DNA of 64,000 nt from Symbiodinium natans (taxonomy: Eukaryota > Sar > Dinophyceae > Suessiales > Symbiodiniaceae): positions 980,646 through 1,044,645 of the forward strand of contig CAJNDS010002646.1 in the NCBI GenBank assembly GCA_905221605.1, given 5' to 3'. The translations under genes and the position numbers were made by a program. The notes below the pieces were generated by a model. It had not been told where the DNA came from and did not search any database. It saw nothing but the letters and a program-made list of their open reading frames with translations. Positions within the stretch are counted from its first letter, which is position 1, and every line of letters starts with the position of its first letter. Of this stretch, positions 49,359-60,112 are shown piece after piece.

Positions 49359-49640
49359 TTGTCGATGGCCATGAGATATGATTGTAAAAACAGGGATGGT
49401 AGAGAAACACTTCGCATGAAAGAAAGTGTTTGCTTTCAGCCGTGTGTCTTGCGGCGAATCATGTGTAAGTATCGTTGGAGTCTTACGTATGTGTTCATTG
49501 CCAGGAATGCCAAAACCAGAACAAAGAGTCAGCATGCCATGTGTATGCACCAATTTCACAGATGGGCTAAGGGCTTGTGTGCGTTGAGGGGTTGGGGTAT
49601 TTGCGGCTTGGGCCTAGGGACGGTGGAATATGCTCCATGA
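49359..49640 (+). CDS. Open frame of 93 codons, product unknown
   Basis: Open from an alternative start at 49359 (ATG at 49371, MRYDCKNRDGRETLRMKESV) to TGA at 49638. Cys, Arg and Lys rich (CVLRRIMCKYRWSLTYVF). Internal TTTGCTTTCAG and GTAAGT raise the possibility that it is spliced. Confidence 0.33.
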   Translation: MSMAMRYDCKNRDGRETLRMKESVCFQPCVLRRIMCKYRWSLTYVFIARNAKTRTKSQHAMCMHQFHRWAKGLCALRGWGICGLGLGTVEYAP

Positions 49641-49877
49641 TTGTTTCCTCTTGTCTCTTGTTCATGATGGTGAGCTACGCTCTGTGGCACTGCCTGCGCG
49701 TCATTGCTTGTCACGGAAAGTGAAGCTTAATGTCCAGACAGTGGTTGCACCTTCCTCTAAACCCTAAACCCTAAACCCTAAACCCTAAACCCTAAATTTA
49801 AGAGCCTCCGGCTCAAGCCGCCGACCCCGCAGGAGAACAAGTTTAAGGTTTGGGGTTTGGTGATTTTGTTTGCGGTT

Positions 49878-49983
49878 GGGGGGGTGGGGGGGGTGGGGGG
49901 GGGGGGGGGGGGGGGTGGGTGGGGGGGGTGGGGGGTGGGGGGGGTGGGGGGGGGGGGGGGGTGGGGGGGGGTGGGGGGGGGGT

Positions 49984-50015
<32 letters not shown>

Positions 50016-50057
50016 GGGGCGGGGGGGGGGGGGTGGGGGGGGGGGGGTGGGGGTGGG
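49878..50057 (+). repeat. G/T low-complexity tract
   Basis: About 180 bp of G runs (up to about 26) broken by single T, with one A-free stretch; open frames in all phases are artefacts. Confidence 0.92.
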
Positions 50058-50328
50058 GCAAAGAGGGGTTTTTTCCAAAAGAGCCCCTATGCCGTGTGCG
50101 AAAACGCCTATGGTCCATGAGTTTACGCGGTGTGGGTGGCCTGTCCTCCACGGAAAAGCTGGCGGGGTACCCCCCCTACCCCCCCCCCCCCCATTTTGGG
50201 GGGAAAGAGAGGTTTCCACCTCCTTTTCCCATCCAACACGCCGCCAGGGTCGGCGGACCCTAAACCCTAAACCCTCAACCCCAAACCCTGAACCCTAAAC
50301 CCTAAACCCTAAACTGTACTGCATCAAG

Positions 50329-50405
50329 CGGGTGGATCATGGGTCGCAGGCCCAGTATTTGAAGGTGAAACTTGACAGCAGACACTGCAATGGAGCAGTA
50401 TTGAG
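50329..50405 (+). CDS. Putative internal exon before a CA microsatellite
   Basis: CTGCATCAAG precedes. The frame reads RVDHGSQAQYLKVKLDSRHC then NGAVL and meets GTCCTCC. Confidence 0.3.
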
Positions 50406-50437
50406 GTCCTCCGTCAACATGGCATACTTCCGTCAAC

Positions 50438-50625
<188 letters not shown>

Positions 50626-50835
50626 AGACTTGCTTTGGTTTAAACCCTAAACCCCGAACCTTACACCCTTTACCGAACCCTAAACCAAGCCCAAAAATCC
50701 AAACCGAAAGTCGCCTCGATGGGGGGGTCCCTTCAATGTTTTTCCCAAAACTTGCAGCCCTTGAAGCCCTTAAACTTGCGAAATTCCTAAACCCTAAACC
50801 CTAAGCCCTAAACCCTAAACCCTTGAAATCCTAAG

Positions 50836-50888
50836 CCCTCCGGCACCCTGTCAGGAGTGCTACATGCCGAGCTGCATCCTGCACCCCG
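50836..50888 (+). CDS. Short putative exon
   Basis: AATCCTAAG, then PSGTLSGVLHAELHPAP, then GTTTAG. Two frames open; weak. Confidence 0.22.
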
Positions 50889-51695
50889 GTTTAGGGTTTA
50901 GGGTTGAGGGTTTAGGGTTTAGGGTTTAGGGTCTGGGTTGCCGGATCTGACATCGGGGCTTGAGGTCTTGCAGCTTTGGGCAATTTAGGGTCTAGGGTTT
51001 CGCAAAGCAGCATTGATAGTTTAGGTATGCGGGGAGTTCAAATTGCTTCTAACCTAACTTAGGTACCTATAACACTAGTTATGGGCCATAAACCTTCAAC
51101 CCTGAAACCACCTCTACCCGTTTCTAGTTTGGTGGTACTTGCCTCCTAACTAGGAAGGAAGCCCCGCTAAAGAGCCAAGTCAACAGAGTCCCAGAATTAG
51201 GGTTTACACGGGTCCCTCTTCATCTATCTGCTTGGAGGGGGGCGGGGTGTACTTGGAAGGTTGACGTGTGCCTGCACTTGGGGTTGCAAGTGGGATTTGG
51301 AGTACTCGCTGCGTCTCGCGACTTACAAGTACGGCGAGAAGGAGGGTAGCTATGTTATAGACAAGTAGTATATATATGTATATAGGTATATGTGAGTTGA
51401 GCAACTAAGGTTGGTGTAAACTTCTTGAAAAATGACCATACTACCTACCCATAAACCTTTCAGTTGGGTTTAGGTTTAGGTTGCATGAAACCTTGGCATA
51501 GTTCTACTGTTTTGTAGGCTGTTGTTCGAAGACCACGTGGGATCACTAGGTAACCTACAAGAAAGAAGCTTCGGGGGCTCTTTAGGTACCCCCTATAACC
51601 CTAAACCCTATATACCCTAAGCCCTAAACCCACAAACCCTAAACCCTAATCCCTAAACCCTAAACCCTAATCCCTAAAGCTCAAATCTTCAAAAG

Positions 51696-51983
51696 ATGGG
51701 GGCCCTGAAGCCCCAGGAAGCGATCGACCATCATCACACCTGCGGAGGCGACATGCAGGGTTCAGGGATTCAGTTTGGGTTTAGGGTTTAGGGTTTAGGG
51801 CTTAGGGCTTAGGGCTTACGGCTTACGGCTTAGGTATTCGGGTTAGATGTGAGGGTTCAGGGTTTAGGTATTGGGGTTTAGGGTTTAGGTATTAGGGTTT
51901 GGGGTTTAGTGTTTGCGGTTACGGGCGCCTAGAATCTCGCTTTCGAGCAGGCCGAAATGCAGAGGCTGCAGGCTAGGTTGAAG
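51696..51983 (+). CDS. Two short putative exons
   Basis: 51696-51759 reads MGALKPQEAIDHHHTCGGDM after CTTCAAAAG and before GTTCAG (17 of 21 third positions G/C). 51951-51983 reads AEMQRLQARLK, coiled-coil-like, after CGCTTTCGAGCAG and before GTATAC. Confidence 0.32.
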
Positions 51984-52133
51984 GTATACACAGGAATGTG
52001 CGGTCAACGTGCCGTCTTAGGGCTTCTCTGCCCTAAACCCTCCTAAACCCTAAACCCTAAACCCTAAACCCTCCTAAACCCTCCTAAACCCTATACCCTA
52101 AACCCTCCTAAACCCAATATCAAGGCTTTAACG

Positions 52134-52195
52134 GGTCTGCGAGATTTCCCAGAACGCGGGCATACAAGGACGGTCTCCTTACAAAACCAACTGCG
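52134..52195 (+). CDS. Putative internal exon
   Basis: AATATCAAG, then ALTGLRDFPERGHTRTVSLQ then NQL, then GTAGGAG. Confidence 0.28.
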
Positions 52196-52215
52196 GTAGG
52201 AGACGTAGCACCTAG

Positions 52216-52337
52216 ACTGCTATTTGCTTACGCCCCCCCCCCCCCCCCACCCCACAAAGTAGACAATATTCTTCCTTAAAGGGCAAAATAGAGATGATCA
52301 TCTTCCATTTGTTGGGGGTTCTTGAGCAAGTCGTAGT
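52216..52337. mobile_element. Foldback family E copy 3
   Basis: Left CTGCTATTTGCTTACG plus a C run of 17, right TTGTTGGGGGTTCTTGAGCA. Confidence 0.72.
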
Positions 52338-52424
52338 AGAGGAGGTAAGTTAGAATGCATATAACTCAACTGATAGGGGCCCGCAACCGCACCCAACACG
52401 CCAACCCTAAACGAACCCTGAAGC

Positions 52425-52514
52425 TTGGGCTGTTTACCCTTATACGAACAGCTCCTTAATAGGGATAATAAGGGGTACTATAAAGGACTGTTAGTATCAG
52501 GGGGATCATCCCAA
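52425..52514. mobile_element. Foldback family B copy 4
   Basis: Ends TTGGGCTGTTTACCCTTATA and TTAGTATCAGGGGGATCATC...CCAA. Confidence 0.78.
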
Positions 52515-52617
52515 CCCTAAACCCACCATTCCTGAAGCCTTTAAACACCACGACCTGAGGCCCAAGCCAACCCTGCAAACCCCGTAGCCCTACACCCTAG
52601 ACCCTGAACCCTCCCCC

Positions 52618-52709
52618 CTCCCCCTCCCCCCCTAAACCCTAAACCCTAAACCCTAAACCCTAAACCCTAAACCCTAAACCCTAAACCCTAAACCCTAAAC
52701 CCTAAACCC
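52618..52709 (-). repeat. CCCTAAA array
   Basis: About 12 perfect units after a CCCCTCC tract. Confidence 0.95.
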
Positions 52710-52722
52710 CCCGTTGTGCAAG

Positions 52723-52795
52723 AAGTGCAGGATGGCTCCTGGCACCGGCCGACGCCCGGCCTGAGTCGATGTTTTACGGCTTCCCAGGCATCGGG
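52723..52795 (+). CDS. Putative internal exon between opposed arrays
   Basis: TTGTGCAAG, then VQDGSWHRPTPGLSRCFTAS then QAS, then GTTTAGGG. 16 of 23 third positions G/C. Confidence 0.35.
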
Positions 52796-52887
52796 GTTTA
52801 GGGTTTAGGGTTTAGGGTTTAGGGTTTAGGGTTTGGGGTTTGGGGTTTAGGGTTTGGGGTTTGGGGTTTAGGGTTTAGGGTTTAGGT
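52795..52887 (+). repeat. TTTAGGG array with TTTGGGG units
   Basis: Thirteen units. Confidence 0.93.
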
Positions 52888-53126
52888 TGATTAAGTTGTT
52901 TTGACAAACTCAGATGGTCCCTCAACCCTCGACGCCTAGACTCTAAAATGCCAAACCCAGAAAACCCACCTGAACATCCCTTCCCCCCTTCCCCCCCAAA
53001 AAAACACAAAAGAAAACAAAACAAAAAGCTCTCAGACCCTGAACCCTAAACCCTTAACCCTAAACCCTAATCCCTAATCCCTAAACCCTTTAAACCCTAA
53101 ACCCTAAACCCTAAACAACACCCCAG

Positions 53127-53212
53127 GACGGCCATCGCGAAGGCACGTCCCTCCTGGCCATGCGCAAGCTGGACATGGCGTGGCGCGAACTGTTTCAGGG
53201 GCCTTTGGGCAT
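53127..53212 (+). CDS. Putative internal exon with strong coding bias
   Basis: CAACACCCCAG precedes. The frame of 53127 reads DGHREGTSLLAMRKLDMAWR then ELFQGPLG, followed by GTAGGG. 23 of 28 third positions G/C. An amphipathic helix-like segment; family unknown. Confidence 0.46.
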
Positions 53213-53274
53213 GTAGGGTTTAGGGTGTAGGGTCTAGGGGGTTTAGGGGTTTAGGGTTTGGGGTTTAGGGTTTT

Positions 53275-53379
53275 ACTACTATTTACCCAAAAAAAAATGC
53301 TGCAGAAAATATGCCCTACATTGCCCTGACAAGGAAGAAGATTCATTAGATTTGTTGGGGGTTCTTAAGCAAATAGTAG
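53275..53379. mobile_element. Foldback family E copy 4
   Basis: Left ACTACTATTTACCCAAAAAA, right GGGGGTTCTTAAGCAAATAG. Confidence 0.72.
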
Positions 53380-53461
53380 CTTAGGGTTTAGTTCAGGGCT
53401 TTATAGAGGGTTTTGGATTGAGGGTGCGGATGGGGGTTCGAGGGTTAAGGCTCCAGAGACT

Positions 53462-53575
53462 TAGCCCTAAACCCTAAACCCTAAACCCTAAACCCTCAAC
53501 CCTAAACCCTAAACCCTAAACCCTAAACCCGAAACCCTAAACCCTAAACCCTAACCCTTAACCCTAAGCCCTTAG
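53462..53575 (-). repeat. CCCTAAA array
   Basis: Sixteen units with a few CCCTCAA and CCCGAAA variants. Confidence 0.92.
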
Positions 53576-53689
53576 GGTTTCGGCTTGGCAGCTCAGGGCT
53601 TGGGGCTCGGGGGCTCTGATTTCGGGCTCCGAATATGGGTTGAGGGTTTGGGGTTTAGGGTTTTGGGTGGCTTTACATTCCTTTGAGAG

Positions 53690-53765
53690 GGTTCCCAAAA
53701 AGCCAAAAGGTGCAACCTGAAGGGTCCAAGTCCAAATCCCTGGGTTGGCTGGTGTTTTTGTTCAG
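53690..53765 (+). CDS. Putative internal exon
   Basis: TTACATTCCTTTGAGAG, then FPKSQKVQPEGSKSKSLGWL then VFLF, then GTTAGAG. Confidence 0.27.
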
Positions 53766-54150
53766 GTTAGAGCCCTGTAGGGTACGTAGGTTAGAGCCCT
53801 GTAGGGCACGTAGTATAAGTACCTACTTTTCTTCAGGCCTGAACCCTAACAAATGTACAACTCATGTCCTTCCCTAAATCTCAAACCCTGAACCCTAAAC
53901 TCTTAGAGCCTCAACTGTGGCTAAAAAGCTGCAGGCCCTGGCTCACGCGTCACGATGCCACCGTGCACTCTAAAGCCCTGAACTGTCCCTGAGCCCAAAA
54001 TACCCTTTACGGCTTAGGGTTTAGGGTTCAGGGTTTAGGGTTTAGGTTTAGGGTTTAGGGTTTAGGGTTTAGTGTGTTTAGGGTTTAGGGTTTAGGGTTT
54101 AGGTTTCCTTTGCGGTTGCCATGTGAACTCCCCAAAGGAGCTCAAGAGTC

Positions 54151-54268
54151 TACTTGGAGGTTCATGGGTAGTTATAAGTAGGGGTATAAGTAGGGTATAT
54201 AAACTGTACTTTTAACCTTACCTAGGATACGTTCAACGCTACTTATAACTACCCGTGAACCTTCAAGT
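54151..54268. mobile_element. Foldback family A, complete copy
   Basis: Ends TACTTGGAGGTTCATGGGTA and ACCCGTGAACCTTCAAGTA; arms extend through AGTTATAAGTAG / CTACTTATAACT. Confidence 0.86.
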
Positions 54269-54316
54269 AAGGCTTTGGAAAAATGCCCAAGCCCTCGTCT
54301 GGTATTGAGGAATTAG

Positions 54317-54381
54317 GACGCGAGTTCCGGGATCCTCTGCGGCCCCTGCCAAAAGTACCTCATCTTCTTCAGAGTTTGCGA
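54317..54381 (+). CDS. Putative internal exon
   Basis: TGAGGAATTAG, then REFRDPLRPLPKVPHLLQSL then R, then GTACAT. A TAA lies seven codons beyond the GT. Confidence 0.32.
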
Positions 54382-54529
54382 GTACATCCACCCCACTTAC
54401 TATAAACCTAAACCCGAAACCCCCAAAAAACACTTCTCAGAACCCTTGAAAGTTACCGGGCTCCCTACGCCCCCTAAACCCCAAACCCTAAACACCCTAG
54501 ACCCTAAACCCTAAACCCTAAGCCCACCC

Positions 54530-54673
54530 CCTAAACCCTAAACCCTAAACCCTAAACCCTAAACCCTAAACCCTAAACCCTAAACCCTAAACCCTAAACC
54601 CTAAACCCTAAACCCTAAACCCTAAACCCTAAACCCTAAACCCTAAACCCTAAACCCTAACCCTAAACCCTAG
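54530..54673 (-). repeat. Long CCCTAAA array
   Basis: About 20 units, almost all perfect. Confidence 0.96.
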
Positions 54674-54696
54674 ACCTATCGGGTTGGCAGCTTGAG

Positions 54697-54753
54697 GCTC
54701 GACTTGGTGGAGCGATTCGAGACTTTCCTGCCACATTGGCTGGGGCTTCATGG
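54697..54753 (+). CDS. Putative internal exon
   Basis: GCAGCTTGAG, then LDLVERFETFLPHWLGLH, then GTCAGG. 13 of 18 third positions G/C. Confidence 0.35.
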
Positions 54754-54776
54754 GTCAGGAATGAGGGACTCCGAAG

Positions 54777-54868
54777 CCCTAAACCCTAAACCCTAAACCC
54801 TAAACCCTAAACCCTAAACCCCTAAACCCTAAACCCCTAAACCCCTAAACCCTAAACCCTAAACCCCT
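54777..54868 (-). repeat. CCCTAAA/CCCCTAAA array
   Basis: Twelve units; octamers mixed into the second half. Confidence 0.93.
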
Positions 54869-54871
54869 TAA

Positions 54872-55138
54872 CCCTTAAACAAATTTATCCTTGAACCCTA
54901 CGGCCCCCAAAACTTCTGTAACCTGCAAACCTACGACGCCTCGAAAGGCCCGACCTTTAGGGAACCCTTCTTAGGTGCTGAAGACCTCAACCTTTTAAGC
55001 CACAGAAAACACGACGACATCCCGAAAAGAAAGCCCTATACGAAACACCCCAAGTCTCTGGGCATCAAGCCCCAAACCTTTAGGAAGCCTACTACCAAGA
55101 AAAAAACAAAAAAGAAGAAGGATACAACAAACCAATAG
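54872..55138 (+). CDS. Open 3' exon of 88 codons with a basic tail
   Basis: Open from the edge of a CCCTAAA array to TAG at 55136-55138. Reads KFILEPYGPQNFCNLQTYDA, then SKGPTFREPFLGAEDLNLLS, then a Lys-rich end (KKKTKKKKD) like a nuclear localisation signal. Third positions favour G/C in the first 70 codons. No AG acceptor lies between the array and the frame, and no start codon, as if the array replaced the true 5' boundary. Product unknown. Confidence 0.45.
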   Translation, partial: PLNKFILEPYGPQNFCNLQTYDASKGPTFREPFLGAEDLNLLSHRKHDDIPKRKPYTKHPKSLGIKPQTFRKPTTKKKTKKKKDTTNQ

Positions 55139-55189
55139 CTCATCTAACTTAAGAAGTGTAACCCTTGACTGGGACCAGAGCAGTCTCAC

Positions 55190-55448
55190 ATTCCCCTTAT
55201 GGGCGGCTTAGGTTCCTGTATAGCCCCCCCCCTTAACCAAACCAAAAGGGCGCCCATTATATTCCTGGATTACTCTGGGGTGTAGGGTTTAGGGTTTAGG
55301 GTTTAAGGTTCAGGGTCTAAGGGCCAGGGTTTAGGGCTATATTAGGGTTCAGGGTTTAGGGTTTAGGGTTTAGAGTTTAGGGTTTGGGGTTTAGGGTTTA
55401 GGGTTTAGGGTTTCGTCCTTTTTATTCCTAGGTTCCTCTTGGGCCCAG
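55190..55448. other. Family D fragments and TTTAGGG derivatives
   Basis: Truncated family D pieces (55195-55275 and 55425-55448) separated by about 150 bp of TTTAGGG-type repeats. Confidence 0.55.
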
Positions 55449-55528
55449 CTGAGGAAGCTCGGAGAGGGCACCCCTTCAGCTGGATTGTCTACTGCCGGCT
55501 GGACATCGCCGCTTGGCGCTGCTTCAAA
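55449..55528 (+). CDS. Putative internal exon with coding bias
   Basis: CCTCTTGGGCCCAG, then EEARRGHPFSWIVYCRLDIA then AWRCFK, then GTTTAGGG. 20 of 26 third positions G/C. Confidence 0.42.
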
Positions 55529-55615
55529 GTTTAGGGTTTAGGGTTTAGGGTGTAGGGTTTAGGGTTTAGGGTGTAGGGTGTAGAGTTTAGGGTTTAGGTC
55601 TTTTTGGCTTCCGAG

Positions 55616-55707
55616 ACTCCAGACGCTCCTCGTGGGGCCCTCATTCCCTCAAAGTATCGGTTTTTTTGCCTCCAGAGCTCCCATAAGCCCACCTTTTTTG
55701 GTAGGAT
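55616..55707 (+). CDS. Putative exon running towards a foldback element
   Basis: TTTTTGGCTTCCGAG, then TPDAPRGALIPS, where a GT (GTATCGG) could end it; read through, it continues YRFFCLQSSHKPTFF into the family B copy. Confidence 0.27.
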
Positions 55708-55807
55708 TTGGGGTGTTCTCCTTTATACTAACAGTCCTTGATAGGGAATATAGTACCCCCTATTATAATCCTGTTAAGGACTGTTAGTATCAGGGGGAAC
55801 ATCCCAA
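55708..55807. mobile_element. Foldback family B copy 5
   Basis: Ends TTGGGGTGTTCTCCTTTATA and AGTATCAGGGGGAACATCCC...AA; inner arms ACTAACAGTCCTTGATA / TTAAGGACTGTTAGTA. Confidence 0.82.
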
Positions 55808-56758
55808 GGGTGGGATATCTAAGTAAGGGCCCTGCAAGGGGTTGTACAGAGTTTTCCAGGTTTGGCGGTTAGGGTTTAGGGCTTCGGGTGTGAGGTTCCT
55901 TTAGTTAAGGCAGGGTTTTAGCATTTAGGACCCAGGTCTCTCTTTGAGGGCCCCCTTGTTCCATTTCTTAAAGCAGTAGGGTCTAGGGTCTAGGGTTTAG
56001 GGTTTAGGGTTTCGAGTTTAGGGTTTGGGGTTCCATGTTTTGGGGTTTATTTCGGACGCCCCGGGCTACCCTCCATGCAACATTAAGCGCCGCTAAAGGC
56101 CCTAGGTCCTATAGACAACCCATCAAGGATAGTTCCCGAAACCCTCAAACCCTAAACCCTAAACCCGAAACCCTATGTAAATGTAGGTAAAAAGAGTTCC
56201 AGGTAAGCCCTGAACCCGTAGACCCCACCCCAAGAGTTGAAAGCTTCCAGGGCAGATATTATTTCGGGGAACATCCCAACCTAAACCCTGGTTCCTTGGC
56301 CTTTTCTTAGGGGATCTATGGTTTAGGGGGTTGAGGTTTTAGGGCTTGGGGTTTTGTTTTTTTGTCGGGATCCATGGTTTAGGGGATTTAGGTTTAGGGC
56401 TTGTTTTGTTTTGTTTTCTTTTTTATTTGTTTTTTTTTTTTTTTTGGGGGGGGTAGGGCGTTTTGTGTTTAAAGTTCAGGGTCTAGATCTTTAGGGTTCT
56501 GTTGTCTCTAGTTTTTTTGGTTTCGGGTTTGAGGGTTCAGTGTTTTACTCGGGTTTGCTCATGGGTGTTACAGATCTAGGGTTTAGGACTGTATTGGGTC
56601 AGGGGTTCCGTGGGCTATTTCTTTCTGGGTTTAAGAGGATTCATTGAAGTGTTTTTTTCAGGGGTTATAGAAGCCATCCTAGATTAGGCTTCCAGGTTTT
56701 GGAACATCCCAAGTTTGCCTAAACCCTAAACCCTAAACCCTTTTGAGTTGTTCATCAG

Positions 56759-56928
56759 GTCTTCGGGTTCAGTTTCGGGCTTTTGGGCTTCCGGAGCTAA
56801 GGGTTTGCATCGCGGATTTTTTGGCCTGTGGGGTGGAGCGGAAGACGTTTAGTGACGAAGTGGCACCGTCCTACAAAAACAGGCTGGGCCCTAAAACTGA
56901 TAATTTAACCCTAAACCCTAAACCCTAA
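56759..56928 (+). CDS. Putative exon of about 50 codons
   Basis: TTGAGTTGTTCATCAG, then LRVQFRAFGLPELRVCIADF then LACGVERKTFSDEVAPSYKN. The last codons are translated CCCTAAA repeat to a stop, so the true exon probably ends before about 56908. Confidence 0.35.
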
Positions 56929-57309
56929 ACCCTAAACCCTGAACCCTGAACCCTGAACCCTGAACCCTGAACCCTGAACCCGAACCCTAAACCCTATAGA
57001 CTACAGGCCTAAGGACTACAGGCCAGCAACCCTCTGGCAATCCTACTAGAAGGTTCATGGAGACCTTGATGATATGCCCTATCCCTCTTACCGCTGAACT
57101 CCGATCCCTAGCCACCTTAACGTAACACATTGTAGTGCCTCGGTTCTGAGGGGATCTCAAGGACCATGCTACAAAATAGTTATGAATACAGATACAAGTA
57201 TAAGTAGAACGTAGAGGAAAATGTAAAGGTCTATGTAGATGTAAACTGAATCATGAAATACAGATCTAAGTCGTAAATGGACATGTAAATGTAAATGCAC
57301 ATATGCAAG

Positions 57310-57567
57310 TATGGACGTGCCTCTATTATCCTGTGCTACATGAGGCTATCTCTTGTCACGTCACATTACGCTTGTAGTTGTTTTGCTTCTGTGGGTATAG
57401 TATACACAACCTTTTTTCATAACTGCGCCACCATAAAACCTAAGCGCGAATCCCAGAGGTTTGGGTTCGAAATCTTATATGCATACTATTCAGAGCACTG
57501 CACCGCCAAACACCCTAAACTAGACACCCAAAACCCTAAAATCCTGAACCCCTGCCCTAAACCCTAA
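57310..57567 (+). CDS. Open frame of about 80 codons
   Basis: Open as YGRASIILCYMRLSLVTSHY then ACSCFASVGIVYTTFFHNCA, ending in repeat-derived NPKILNPCPKP. Moderate hydrophobicity; coding status uncertain. Confidence 0.27.
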   Translation, partial: YGRASIILCYMRLSLVTSHYACSCFASVGIVYTTFFHNCATIKPKRESQRFGFEILYAYYSEHCTAKHPKLDTQNPKILNPCPKP

Positions 57568-57765
57568 CCGCCCTAAAGCCTAAGCACCGTAAACACCCTA
57601 AACCCTAAACACCCGAAAAACCCTAAACACCCTAAACACCCTAACCACCCCAACCATTTAAACACCCTAAACACCCAAAACACCCCAAACCCGAAACCCT
57701 AAACACCCTAAACACCCCAAACCCCACAGGTTTGGACTCTAAACCCTAAACCCTAAACCCTGAAC
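57568..57765 (-). repeat. Variant array CCCTAAACA and relatives
   Basis: A 9-bp variant (AAACACCCT) interleaved with CCCTAAA and CCCCAAA units. Confidence 0.85.
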
Positions 57766-57792
57766 ACCCCAAACCCAAAGGTCTGGGTTCAG

Positions 57793-57850
57793 CCTCATCC
57801 GCCCCTGAGCCTCCTGGATGCCCACTTCGTGCGCCTGATCGGCACGGCAA
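57793..57850 (+). CDS. Putative internal exon
   Basis: GTCTGGGTTCAG, then PHPPLSLLDAHFVRLIGTA, then GTCGGG. 15 of 19 third positions G/C. Confidence 0.38.
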
Positions 57851-58146
57851 GTCGGGTTTAGAGTTTTGGGTTTAGGGTTTAGGGTTTAGGGTTCATGTGT
57901 TTGTTGGGGGTCAGGGGCCTATAGATTATGGTGGTTTAGGGGCTTAGGGCTTAGGGCTTTGGCTTTAGGGTTTAGGATTTAAGGGCCTCTCAGGACTTAA
58001 GGGGCTCAGCTGGCTTCTTGTCTGCGGTTGGTTGTGCTTGAAGGGGGTAGAGGTTTGTCTACCCGAAACCCTAACCCCCGAAGCATGAAACCCTGAACCC
58101 TAAACCCTAAACCCCATACCCTATACCCTAAACCCTAAACCCTAAA

Positions 58147-58234
58147 CCGTGACACTAATGTGCCAAAGGTGGATGATGCTGCCTGCGAGCGACTGGCATG
58201 CGACCATGCCCAGGCATGTGGGTCAGTTTTGTGG
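58147..58234 (+). CDS. Putative exon abutting a CCCTAAA array
   Basis: The frame of 58150 reads DTNVPKVDDAACERLACDHA then QACGSVLW, directly from the array edge (CCCTAAACCGT) with no AG. A second frame has an ATG at 58157 (MCQRWMMLPASDWHATMPRH). Confidence 0.28.
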
Positions 58235-58460
58235 GGTCTCGGGCCTCGTGGTTAGGGTTTGGGGATTTGGGGTTTTAGGGTTGGGGTTTTTATTTTTTTT
58301 TGGGGTTTATCGGGTTTGGGAGCTTATGGGTTTCGGGGTTTAGTGGTTGTGGGGCTTCGGGTTTGGGTTTTTTGGAGGGGCTTTTGGTGAACCCCAAGCA
58401 CCCTTGACTACCAACCCTCTCCAGACCCCCAACAACTTCCCCTGGTAGAGGCCGAGGTAG

Positions 58461-58650
58461 TCCCTTGGCATACTTTCGGCAGTTTAGTGTTTACGAACCG
58501 CTCCCATCCCAACTGTCCCTAGACCGTGAAATACCCCTGGGGATATTTTAGGGTCTAGGGTTTCAGAATGCATAGTCCCAAGCTGGGCAGGCATTTGGCT
58601 GCGGCATACTTCCGCCGATACAGGCGGAAACGTTGTGGAGCAAATTCTGG
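58461..58650 (+). CDS. Two putative exons
   Basis: 58461-58551 reads PLAYFRQFSVYEPLPSQLSL then DREIPLGIF and TAG. 58591-58650 reads HLAAAYFRRYRRKRCGANS after AAGCTGGGCAG and before GTGTTTG. Confidence 0.28.
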
Positions 58651-58845
58651 GTGTTTGTCCCCGTGTTCACCTACGAGACCCTAAACCCTAAACCTTAAAT
58701 ACAAAAACAGAGTCCCAAGCCCCTCTATGGATTTTGCCCTGGAAATGAGGGGGGGGAGCACTCGGGGGGGACTGGGGCCGGCGACATTGAGGGCTGTGAT
58801 TCAGGGTTGGGCTTTCTTTTAGGGTTGATTGTTTGTCCATCACAG

Positions 58846-59218
58846 CGCTCAAAGTGTCCTCTTTGTCGTGACTGCTCCCCTGCCCAACATGGGCGCCATC
58901 TTCGCGAGGCCACCCACTTGTTACTTCTATGATTAGGGGAGCCTGGCGGTGGCACTGGAAGGGCAAACCTGGATGTGGGCGATTGCGCCTTGCAGTTGTA
59001 ATTGCATGGAGACCTACGCGGGCTGGTGGAGGTCTGGAGAAAAGCTGCGTCCTTCTCTGGGCGGAGAAGCCACCACCCACCTGGGAGGAATGGGAAGCGG
59101 AACGCTGTTATGCCGACGGCAGTCGGAGAAATGGCAGAAGCAGCAGGTGATGGCCGCGCGGCTGAGCTCCAAGCTCCCTGCTAGAGTCCTGGGCACGATT
59201 CAGGCGGCCATCTGCTAA
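58846..59218 (+). CDS. Long coding-like island: probable terminal exon(s)
   Basis: 58846-58932 reads RSKCPLCRDCSPAQHGRHLR, Cys/His rich, to a TGA. From 58937 (after TCTATGATTAG) a frame of 93 codons reads LAVALEGQTWMWAIAPCSCN on through METYAGWWRSGEKLRPSLGG and ends KLPARVLGTIQAAIC, TAA. It has clear third-position G/C and no telomere-type repeats. Family unknown. Confidence 0.45.
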
Positions 59219-59419
59219 GCAGTCGTTGCGCTCTATTGCTCTTCCAAACAAAAAGCTGCAGTCGGCTAAGGTCGCCGATCAACCTTGCTGCCATGGAATA
59301 CGCTAAGCAGTCGCATGGCGCATCTTATTCTTCTCAAAAACTGCCGTTGGCTTTCATATTGTTGCTGACCAACTTGCTGCTGCGCGCTTGGAGAGCAGGA
59401 AATCGCTTGCGATTAGCAG

Positions 59420-59802
59420 AGAAAGAGGGAAAGAGGGAAAGAGGGAAAGAGGGAAAGGGGGAAAGAGGGAAAGAGGGAAAGAGGGAAAGAGGGAAAGAGG
59501 GAAAGAGGGAAAGAGGGAAAGAGGGAAAGAGGGAAAGAGAGACAGAGAGACAGAGCGACAGAGAGACAGGGAGACAGGGAGACAGGGAGACAGGGAGACA
59601 AGAGACAGAGAGACAGAGAGACAGAGAGACAGAGAGACAGAGAGACAGAGAGACAGAGAGACAGAGAGACAGAGAGACCGAGAGACAGAGAGACAGAGAG
59701 ACCGAGAGACAGAGAGACAGAGAGACAGAGAGACAGAGAGACAGAGAGACAGAGAGACAGAGAGACAGAGAGAGAGAGGAGAGAGAGAGGAGGAGAGAGA
59801 GC

Positions 59803-59850
<48 letters not shown>

Positions 59851-59892
59851 GAGAGAGAGGAAAAAGGAGAGAGAGAGAGAGAGAGAGAGAGG

Positions 59893-59931
<39 letters not shown>

Positions 59932-60024
59932 TAGAGATAGAGATAGAGAGAGAGAGAGACAGAGAGAGAGACTGAGAGAGAAAGAGAGAGAGAGAGAAGG
60001 AGCAGAGAGAGAGAGAGAGAGGAA

Positions 60025-60112
<88 letters not shown>

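Noticed and set aside
49785-50298. Glycine- and proline-rich frames up to 144 codons
   Set aside because: Translation of a G/T low-complexity tract in all phases.
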